Source: Pseudomonadota bacterium
GTDB lineage: Bacteria; Pseudomonadota; Gammaproteobacteria; Steroidobacterales; Steroidobacteraceae
Direction: 5' to 3'
Assembly (NCBI GenBank): GCA_023433705.1
Contig: JAEYUC010000095.1
Location: 1 to 64,000, forward strand
Length of the DNA: 64,000 nucleotides
Position 1 is the stretch's first letter; every line of letters begins with the position of its first letter. Positions 1-6,103 of the stretch are shown one piece after another. A model generated the notes under the pieces. The model was given only the letters and a program-made list of their open reading frames with translations. It was not told where the DNA came from and made no database searches. A program made the translations under genes and the position numbers.

Positions 1-391
1 CGATCATCTCCGCGAACTGCGGGTCGCGCTTGCTGCCGCGACCCACGTTGCCCGGGTTGATGCGGTACTTGGCGAGCCCCTCGGCGCATTCGGGATGCTC
101 GCGCAGTAGTTTGTGCCCGTTGAAATGGAAGTCGCCGATGATCGGCACGCCGACGCCGAGCTGCGCGAGCCGATCGCGGATCCGCGCGACGGCGGCGGCC
201 GCCGCGGCCTCGTTCACGGTGATGCGCACGAGCTCCGAGCCGGCGCGCGCCAGCGCCTTGATCTGCTGCGCGGTGCCTTCGATGTCGGCGGTATCGGTAT
301 TCGTCATCGACTGCACGACGATCGGCGCGGAGCTGCCGACCGTCACGCGCCCCACGCGCACTGAAAGGGTCTGCCGGCGCGGATGACTCAT
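1..391 (-). CDS. ispG: IspG, 4-hydroxy-3-methylbut-2-enyl-diphosphate synthase (5' part only)
   Basis: Only the N-terminal 130 or so residues are in the window; the gene runs off the left edge. The translation starts MSHPRRQTLSVRVGRVTVG and carries the IspG/GcpE hallmarks QSMTNTDTADIEGT, AGSELVRITVN and PIIGDFHFNGH. IspG is the [4Fe-4S] enzyme converting methylerythritol cyclodiphosphate to HMBPP in the MEP isoprenoid pathway; its cluster cysteines lie outside the window. The ATG overlaps the stop of the upstream secreted-protein gene as ATGA, so the two are probably co-translated. Confidence 0.93.
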   Translation of the reverse strand, partial: MSHPRRQTLSVRVGRVTVGSSAPIVVQSMTNTDTADIEGTAQQIKALARAGSELVRITVNEAAAAAAVARIRDRLAQLGVGVPIIGDFHFNGHKLLREHPECAEGLAKYRINPGNVGRGSKRDPQFAEMI

Positions 392-864
392 GGCGCGGCC
401 GGACCCGGCAGACGCGCCGACTGCCACGCGGTCAGCTGCCAGCGCCCGTCCTTCCACACCCAGACGTCCAGGTAAGCCAGCTCGAGATCGAGCGGCTGGC
501 CCTTGTCCGAAACGGTTACCTTCGCGCGGCCGCGGATGATGCCGACGTCGCCCTTGATGCGGAGGCTCTGGATGTCGGCCTTCATCGCGAGGTAATCGAG
601 CTTGCCGCTCGTAAGTGACTCGATGAACGATTTCTTGGTGTCGAACACACCGTTCGAATGCGTGTACTCGAGCGCGTCGTCGAGGAGCCGGTCGAGCGTC
701 TTCGGATCCGCGTTCACGTTCGCTTCGAATCGTTCTAGTTCGGCCGCACGCAAGGCCGCCGCACGCGCGTCGTCGGTGGATGCGTCGTTCGCGAACAAAG
801 GTGCGGACGCCATTGAGGCGGCTGCAAAAAGGATCGTCGCTAACGTGTTGCGGCGCGTGGACAT
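388..864 (-). CDS. Secreted NTF2/SnoaL-like (DUF4440-type) protein
   Basis: A 158-residue protein. I start it at MSTRRNTLATILF, which begins a clean signal peptide ending near LFANDAS; a longer in-frame start would put a non-signal leader in front. The mature part has the NTF2-like pattern of DUF4440 proteins: an N-terminal helix (ERFEANVNADPKTLDRLLDD), a central LEYTHSNG segment and a C-terminal strand pair ending DVWVWKDGRWQLTAWQS. Such folds bind small molecules or act as isomerase-like enzymes, but no catalytic role can be assigned. It lies directly upstream of ispG with an ATGA overlap. Confidence 0.75.
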   Translation of the reverse strand: MSTRRNTLATILFAAASMASAPLFANDASTDDARAAALRAAELERFEANVNADPKTLDRLLDDALEYTHSNGVFDTKKSFIESLTSGKLDYLAMKADIQSLRIKGDVGIIRGRAKVTVSDKGQPLDLELAYLDVWVWKDGRWQLTAWQSARLPGPAAP

Positions 865-899
865 CTGAATTCTCGCTGGGCCGGCCCGGAAGGGGCTGC

Positions 900-905
900 T
901 ATGAT
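900..905 (+). promoter_or_regulatory. Candidate -10 element for the gcv transcript
   Basis: TATGAT lies about 25-30 nt before the first recognisable base of the glycine riboswitch, a fitting place for the -10 box of the gcvTHP transcript. No good -35 box is visible 16-18 nt upstream, so the call is weak. Confidence 0.3.
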
Positions 906-930
906 GCCACCCGTTCGCCAATTGACCAGA

Positions 931-1124
931 CTCTGTCCGAGAGACCCCTCACGGGGCGCCGAAGGCGCAAGTTTCCGCCCGGAAACGCTCAGGCAAAAGA
1001 ACGGCAGGGTTTGACGGCGAGCTCTGGAGAGCGATGGCGGGTCTGACCCGAGCCATCCACCGAAGGGGTGCGGTTCGCGACTGACGCAGGCGCGGGCCCG
1101 ATCTCTCAGGTCCAAGGACAGAGG
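931..1124 (+). ncRNA. Tandem glycine riboswitch
   Basis: Two glycine aptamers in series lie upstream of gcvT. The first (about 931-1012) has GCGCCGAAGGCGCAA followed by CTCAGGCAAAAGAACGGCAGGG-type bases at 988-1009. The second (about 1020-1124) has CTCTGGAGAGCG, CACCGAAGGGG and CTCTCAGGTCCAAGGACAGAGG. These are the conserved aptamer blocks of the glycine riboswitch, and placement before a glycine-cleavage operon is its classic context. An intrinsic terminator follows immediately, so control is probably by transcription attenuation, glycine binding favouring read-through as in other gcv ON-switches (the direction is inferred from the family). Confidence 0.93.
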
Positions 1125-1160
1125 GGCGGCAGAGGGAGGCGACTCTCTCTGCCGCCTTTT
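1125..1160 (+). terminator. Riboswitch-controlled intrinsic terminator
   Basis: A 14-bp stem (1125-1138 with 1143-1156) closes a four-base loop and is followed by TTTT. It begins right after the second glycine aptamer and ends 40 nt before gcvT, so it is the expected expression platform. Confidence 0.88.
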
Positions 1161-1199
1161 CATTTCTGGACGCCAGGTGGTGCGTCCGAGGAGAGATTC

Positions 1200-2303
1200 T
1201 TGGGCAGACGCACACCTTTATATGACCTGCACGTCGCGCTCGGCGCCCGCATGGTCGACTTCGGCGGCTGGGACATGCCGGTCAACTACGGTTCGCAGAT
1301 CGAGGAGCACCATGCGGTGCGGCGCGACGCGGGCGTGTTCGACGTCTCGCACATGTGCGTCATCGACGCACGCGGTGCGCGGGTCCGCGAGTTCCTCTCG
1401 CGCCTGCTGGCGAACGACGTCGCCAAGCTCACCACCCCCGGCAAGGCGCTCTACAGCTGCATGCTCAACGAGGCCGGTGGCGTCATCGACGATCTCATCG
1501 TGTACTTCAACGACGAGTCATGGTTCCGCATCGTCGTGAACGCCGGCACGCGCGACAAGGATCTCGAGTGGATGCGCAAGGTCGCCGCGCCCTACGGCGT
1601 CGAGCTCACCGAGCGCACCGATCTTGCGATGGTAGCGGTGCAGGGCCCGAACGCCCGCGCGAAGGCCGCCGAACTACTCCCGCCCGAACACCGCGCCGCC
1701 GCGCTCGCGCTCGAAGTGTTCTCCGGCAAGCAGTTCGACGACTGGTTCGTCGCGCGTACCGGATACACGGGCGAGGACGGCTTCGAGATCATGCTGCCCG
1801 CCGGCGAGGCGCGCGACGTGTGGACAGAGCTCAACCGCCTGGGCGTGAAATCCGCCGGCCTCGGCGCCCGCGACACGCTGCGGCTCGAGGCAGCGATGAA
1901 TCTCTACGGCAACGACATGGACGAGAGCCAGAACCCGCTCGAGTCCGGGCTTTCATGGACCGTGTCCTTCGACAACCCCGCGCGCGACTTCATCGGTCGC
2001 AAGGCGCTCGAAGAGCTCAAGGCGAAGGGACTCGGACGCAAGCTCGTCGCGCTGGTGCTCGACGATCGCGGCGTGTTGCGCGGTCACCAGAAAGTCTTCA
2101 TCGACGGTGCGGCCGATTCCGGCGCGAACGTCGGTGAAATCACCAGCGGCACCTTCTCGCCGACGATGGAGAAGTCGATCGCGCTGGCGCGCGTGCCGCG
2201 CGAGGCCGGCGCCACGGTGCAGGTCGACGTGCGCGGCAAACTACTCAAGGCCCGTGTCGTGAAGGCGCCGTTCGTGCGCCACGGCAAGGTATTGGTCAGC
2301 TAA
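1200..2303 (+). CDS. gcvT: GcvT, aminomethyltransferase (T-protein)
   Basis: The folate-dependent T-protein takes the aminomethyl group from lipoyl-GcvH and releases ammonia and methylene-tetrahydrofolate. I use a TTG start at 1200, preceded by GGAGAGA, giving 367 residues beginning LGRRTPLYDLHVALGARMVDF; E. coli GcvT is 364 and starts at the same place. An upstream in-frame ATG at 1068 lies inside the riboswitch and is rejected. The family signatures HHAVRRDAGVFDVSHM, GARDTLRLEA and ITSGTFSPTMEKSIALARVP are intact. It is the first gene of gcvT-gcvH-gcvPA-gcvPB under the glycine riboswitch. Confidence 0.97.
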   Translation: MGRRTPLYDLHVALGARMVDFGGWDMPVNYGSQIEEHHAVRRDAGVFDVSHMCVIDARGARVREFLSRLLANDVAKLTTPGKALYSCMLNEAGGVIDDLIVYFNDESWFRIVVNAGTRDKDLEWMRKVAAPYGVELTERTDLAMVAVQGPNARAKAAELLPPEHRAAALALEVFSGKQFDDWFVARTGYTGEDGFEIMLPAGEARDVWTELNRLGVKSAGLGARDTLRLEAAMNLYGNDMDESQNPLESGLSWTVSFDNPARDFIGRKALEELKAKGLGRKLVALVLDDRGVLRGHQKVFIDGAADSGANVGEITSGTFSPTMEKSIALARVPREAGATVQVDVRGKLLKARVVKAPFVRHGKVLVS

Positions 2304-2327
2304 ACAGAATTTCAGCGGAGAACAACG

Positions 2328-2717
2328 ATGAGCAGCAACATCCCGGCCGATCTCAAGTACACGAAGTCGCACGAGTGGGTGCGCACGCTCGCGGACGGCA
2401 ACATCGAGGTCGGCATCACCGATCACGCGCAGGGCGCCCTCGGCGACCTCGTGTTCGTCGACGTGCCCGAGGCGGGCAAGCAGGTCGGGGCCGGCGACAG
2501 CTTCGCGGTGGTCGAGTCGGTGAAGGCCGCCTCCGACGTGTACTCGCCGGTGGCGGGCTCGGTGGTCGAAGGCAACGCCGCGCTGGGCAGCCAGCCCGAG
2601 CTCATCAACTCCGAGCCGTACGGCGCGGGCTGGATCATGCGCCTCAAGCCGGCCGGCGCGCCGAACGGCCTGCTGTCCGCCGAGGAATACGCGGCGCATC
2701 TCGCCGCGGAGGGTTGA
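2328..2717 (+). CDS. gcvH: GcvH, glycine cleavage lipoyl carrier (H-protein)
   Basis: A 129-residue carrier, the normal length. The lipoylation site is Lys66 in VVESVKAASDVYSPVAG; the N-terminal TKSHEWVR and GITDHAQGALGDLVFVDVP blocks are typical. It shuttles the aminomethyl group between P- and T-proteins. A Shine-Dalgarno-like GGAGAA lies 5-10 nt before the ATG. Its lipoyl group would be made by the LipA-LipB fusion encoded at 48450 in the same window. Confidence 0.97.
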   Translation: MSSNIPADLKYTKSHEWVRTLADGNIEVGITDHAQGALGDLVFVDVPEAGKQVGAGDSFAVVESVKAASDVYSPVAGSVVEGNAALGSQPELINSEPYGAGWIMRLKPAGAPNGLLSAEEYAAHLAAEG

Positions 2718-2720
2718 GAC

Positions 2721-4091
2721 ATGCCATTCATTCCGCACACGCCCGGTGAAATTGAGCAGATGCTCGATGAGATCGGTGCGAAGTCGATAGACGAGCTCTT
2801 CGATGAAATCCCGAAAGACCTGCGCATCAAGGAGCTCGCCGGCATTCCGGAAGCGCTCAACGAGATGCGGATCGGCCGGCTGATGTCGGAGCGCGCGGCC
2901 CAGGACGGCACGCCGCTCAACTTCATCGGCGCGGGCGCCTACGAGCACCACATTCCTTCCGCGGTGTGGGCGATCACGACGCGCGGCGAGTTCTACAGCG
3001 CTTACACGCCGTACCAGGCGGAAGCCTCGCAGGGCACGCTGCAGCTCATCTACGAATACCAGACGATGATTTCCTCGCTGACCGGCATGGAAGTCTCGAA
3101 TGCATCGCTGTACGACGGCGGCTCGGCCGTGGCCGAAGCCTCGCTGATGAGCGTGCGCGCGCACCGCAAGTCCAGGTCGCAGCGCGTGCTCGTGCCCACC
3201 ACCGTCAACCCCAGCTACCGCAAGGTCGCGGTGTCGACCGCGAGCGGGCAGGGCGTGAAGTTCGAAGAAATCCCGTGCCCGCGCGGTACGTTGTCGGTCG
3301 CCGACCTCGCGAAGTACGACGGTGAAGACATCACCGCCATCGTCGTCCAGCAGCCCAACTTCTTCGGTCAGCTCGAGGACGTCGACGCGATCACCGACTG
3401 GGCGCACGCGCACAACATCATGGTCATCGCGTCGGTGAACCCGACGTCGCTCGGCATCCTCAAGCCGCCGGGCGAGTGGGGCGCGAAGGGCGCGGACATC
3501 GCCTGCGGCGACTGCCAGCCGCTCGGCGTGCCGCTGTCGTCGGGCGGTCCGTACGCGGGCTTCCTGACCACCCGCATGGAATACGTGCGCCAGATGCCGG
3601 GCCGCATCGTCGGCCGCACGGTCGACCTCAACGGCAAGCAGGGCTTCGCGCTCACGCTGCAGGCCCGCGAGCAGCACATCCGCCGCGGCAAGGCGACCTC
3701 GAACATCTGCACGAACCAGGGTCTCCTGGTTACCGCGGCGACTATCTACCTCAGCCTGCTGGGTCCGCAAGGACTGGCGCGCGTCGCGCATGAATCGCAC
3801 CAGCGCAGCAACGAGCTCGTGGCCGCGCTCACCCGCGTGAAGGGCGTGAAGCTCGCCTTCGAGGGTCCGCGCTTCCACGAGGCCGTGCTGCAGCTCGACC
3901 GGCCGGTCGCGCCGGTCGTCGTCGAGCTTGCCCGCCGCGGCATCGTCGCGGGTTTCGATCTCTCGAACGACTATCCGGAGCTCGGCAACGCGCTGCTCGT
4001 ATGCGCGACCGAGACGCGCACGCCGGCCGACATCAAGACCTACGCCGACGCACTGGCCGAAACGCTGAAAGCCGCCGTGCGCGCCGCCTGA
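2721..4091 (+). CDS. gcvPA: GcvPA, glycine dehydrogenase subunit 1 (split P-protein)
   Basis: A 456-residue N-terminal half of the PLP-dependent glycine decarboxylase. The start MPFIPHTPGEIEQMLDEIG, FIGAGAYEHHIPSAV, AYTPYQAEASQGTLQ and SNASLYDGGSA are characteristic of the two-subunit P-protein. It forms a heterotetramer with GcvPB; this subunit lacks the PLP lysine. It starts 4 nt after the gcvH stop. Enterobacteria use a single fused GcvP of about 950 residues, so the split form is a lineage marker. Confidence 0.96.
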   Translation: MPFIPHTPGEIEQMLDEIGAKSIDELFDEIPKDLRIKELAGIPEALNEMRIGRLMSERAAQDGTPLNFIGAGAYEHHIPSAVWAITTRGEFYSAYTPYQAEASQGTLQLIYEYQTMISSLTGMEVSNASLYDGGSAVAEASLMSVRAHRKSRSQRVLVPTTVNPSYRKVAVSTASGQGVKFEEIPCPRGTLSVADLAKYDGEDITAIVVQQPNFFGQLEDVDAITDWAHAHNIMVIASVNPTSLGILKPPGEWGAKGADIACGDCQPLGVPLSSGGPYAGFLTTRMEYVRQMPGRIVGRTVDLNGKQGFALTLQAREQHIRRGKATSNICTNQGLLVTAATIYLSLLGPQGLARVAHESHQRSNELVAALTRVKGVKLAFEGPRFHEAVLQLDRPVAPVVVELARRGIVAGFDLSNDYPELGNALLVCATETRTPADIKTYADALAETLKAAVRAA

Positions 4092-4106
4092 CGGGGACAC
4101 ACAACC

Positions 4107-5597
4107 ATGGCAATGCTCAAGCAACCCGAGAAGATCATCTTCGAGTACTCGCGTCCCGGCCGCGGCTCGTATGCGCAGTGGCCGACTGAACGGAGCGAGC
4201 GCAATGCGCCGGCCTCCGACATTCCCGCGAATCTGCGTCGCGAGAATGCCCCGATGCTGCCGGAAGTCAGCGAGCTCGAAGTGGTGCGCCACTTCACGCG
4301 TCTCTCGCAGCTCAACTTCTCCATCGACACGCACTTCTATCCACTCGGTTCGTGCACGATGAAATACAACCCCAAGGCATGTAACCAGTACGCGATGCTG
4401 CCGGGGTTCCTGAATCGTCACCCGCTCGCGCCGGAAAGCACCGGACAGGGCTTCCTCGCCTGCATGTACGAGCTGCAGGAGATGCTGAAGGAAGTCACCG
4501 GCATGCAGGGCGTCGCGCTCTCGCCGATGGCCGGCGCGCACGGCGAATTCGCCGGTGTCGCGATGATCCGCGCGTATCACCGCGCGCGCGGCGACCTCAA
4601 GCGCAACGAGATCATCGTGCCCGACGCGGCGCACGGCACGAACCCCGCGACCGCCACGATGTGCGGCTGCGTGGTGCGCGAGATCCCGACCAAGGACGAC
4701 GGCGACATCGACGTCGAAGCGCTCAAGCTCGTCGTCGGTCCCAACACCGCCGGCATCATGCTCACGAATCCTTCGACCTGCGGCGTGTTCGAGCGCCGCA
4801 TCAAGGAAGTCGCGAAGATCGTCCACGACGCGGGCGGACTGCTCTACTACGACGGCGCGAACCTCAACGCCATCCTCGGCAAGGTGCGCCCCGGCGACAT
4901 GGGCTTCGACGTCATCCACATGAACCTGCACAAGACCTTCTCGACGCCGCACGGCGGCGGTGGTCCCGGCGCGGGCGCCGTGGGCGTGAGCGCGCGTCTG
5001 CTGCCGTTCATGCCGATTCCCGTGGTTGGCAAGGACGGCGACAAATATCGCTGGCTCACGGAGAAGGATCTGCCGCAGTCCATCGGCCGGCTCTCCGCGT
5101 TCATGGGCAACGCGGGCGTGCTGCTGCGCGCATACATATATATGCGAATGCTCGGCCGCGACGGCATGCATCGCGTGGGCGAGTTCGCGACCCTCAACGC
5201 GAACTACCTCATGGCGCGCCTGGCGAAGTCGGGCTTCGATCCGGCCTATCCCGGCCGGCGCGCGAGCCACGAGTTCATCATCACCGCGAAGAAGGAAGCG
5301 CGCGATCTCGGCATCACCGCGATGGACATCGCCAAGCGGCTGCTCGACTACGGCTTCCACGCGCCGACGACCTACTTCCCGCTGCTCGTGCCCGAGTGCC
5401 TGCTCATCGAGCCCACGGAGACCGAGAGCAAGGAAGCGCTCGACGGCTTCGTCGACGCGATGGTGGCCATCCGCAAGGAAGGCGAGTCGCAACCCGACAT
5501 GGTGAAGGCCGCCCCGCACAACATGACCGTCCGCCGTCTCGATGACGTGCGCGCCGCGCGCCAGCTCGACCTCACCTGGAAACCCGCGGCCGCGTAA
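4107..5597 (+). CDS. gcvPB: GcvPB, glycine dehydrogenase subunit 2 (split P-protein)
   Basis: A 496-residue PLP-binding half of the P-protein. The Schiff-base lysine is Lys276 in MNLHKTFSTPHGGGGPG, and the fold-type I markers DAAHGTNPAT and LYYDGANLNA are present. With GcvPA it decarboxylates glycine and loads the aminomethyl group onto lipoyl-GcvH. It begins 15 nt after gcvPA and is last in the operon; no clear terminator is visible in the 96 bases before dgkA. Confidence 0.96.
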   Translation: MAMLKQPEKIIFEYSRPGRGSYAQWPTERSERNAPASDIPANLRRENAPMLPEVSELEVVRHFTRLSQLNFSIDTHFYPLGSCTMKYNPKACNQYAMLPGFLNRHPLAPESTGQGFLACMYELQEMLKEVTGMQGVALSPMAGAHGEFAGVAMIRAYHRARGDLKRNEIIVPDAAHGTNPATATMCGCVVREIPTKDDGDIDVEALKLVVGPNTAGIMLTNPSTCGVFERRIKEVAKIVHDAGGLLYYDGANLNAILGKVRPGDMGFDVIHMNLHKTFSTPHGGGGPGAGAVGVSARLLPFMPIPVVGKDGDKYRWLTEKDLPQSIGRLSAFMGNAGVLLRAYIYMRMLGRDGMHRVGEFATLNANYLMARLAKSGFDPAYPGRRASHEFIITAKKEARDLGITAMDIAKRLLDYGFHAPTTYFPLLVPECLLIEPTETESKEALDGFVDAMVAIRKEGESQPDMVKAAPHNMTVRRLDDVRAARQLDLTWKPAAA

Positions 5598-5681
5598 AGG
5601 GTCCTTGTAGGGGCACTACTCTTCCATCTGACGGACGCCGTCCCCTGGACGCGTCCTCGGATGTGGGGCGCAGGCGCCTGA

Positions 5682-5687
5682 TAATAT
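5682..5687 (+). promoter_or_regulatory. -10-like box 6 nt before dgkA ATG
   Basis: TAATAT lies six bases before the ATG of dgkA and there is no Shine-Dalgarno sequence, which predicts a leaderless or nearly leaderless transcript. It is one of several such starts in the window (see findings). Confidence 0.4.
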
Positions 5688-5693
5688 CGGCCG

Positions 5694-6068
5694 ATGAACG
5701 ACGTCGGCAGTCGTCCCAAACCCGCCGGGGTTACCCGGATTTTTCGCGCCTTCGGCACCAGCCTGAGAGGGCTTTCGGGCGCGATCCGCGAAGAGGCTGC
5801 ATTCCGGCAGGAACTCGCCCTGGCGGTCGTGGTCATTCCACTGGGCTTGTGGTTAGGCCGTAACGGCCTCGAACGAGCCATGCTGATCGCGCCGATGTTT
5901 CTCGTGTTGATCGTCGAGCTCATCAACAGCGCGATCGAAACCACGGTCGATCGAATCGGCCTCGAGCGCCACCCGCTCTCGGGCCTTGCGAAAGACATTG
6001 GTTCCGCCGCCGTGCTCATCTCCCTGCTGCTGCTCGCAGTGGTTTGGCTCCTGGTTTTGTGGCGTTGA
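5694..6068 (+). CDS. dgkA: DgkA, diacylglycerol kinase
   Basis: A 124-residue inner-membrane enzyme with three predicted transmembrane helices, matching the small prokaryotic DGK family (E. coli 122 residues). The conserved blocks GAIREEAAFRQE, ELINSAIETTVDRIG and AKDIGSAAVLISL hold the catalytic Glu and the nucleotide-binding residues. It phosphorylates diacylglycerol to phosphatidate, recycling lipid from membrane-derived glycan synthesis. The start follows a TAATAT box by six bases without an SD, while the next gene has its own AAAGGA site. Confidence 0.95.
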   Translation: MNDVGSRPKPAGVTRIFRAFGTSLRGLSGAIREEAAFRQELALAVVVIPLGLWLGRNGLERAMLIAPMFLVLIVELINSAIETTVDRIGLERHPLSGLAKDIGSAAVLISLLLLAVVWLLVLWR

Positions 6069-6103
6069 GCACATCGCACCCCTCGTCGAAAGGACATCAC
6101 CGC

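Noticed and set aside
1068..1199. In-frame ATG at 1068 as the gcvT start.
   Set aside because: It lies within the second riboswitch aptamer; homology begins at the TTG at 1200, which has its own SD.
2241..5519. A 1092-codon open frame on the minus strand across gcvH-gcvPA-gcvPB.
   Set aside because: It is a shadow of GC-rich codons in the real operon; its product is a biased Arg/His/Ala/Val string without domains.
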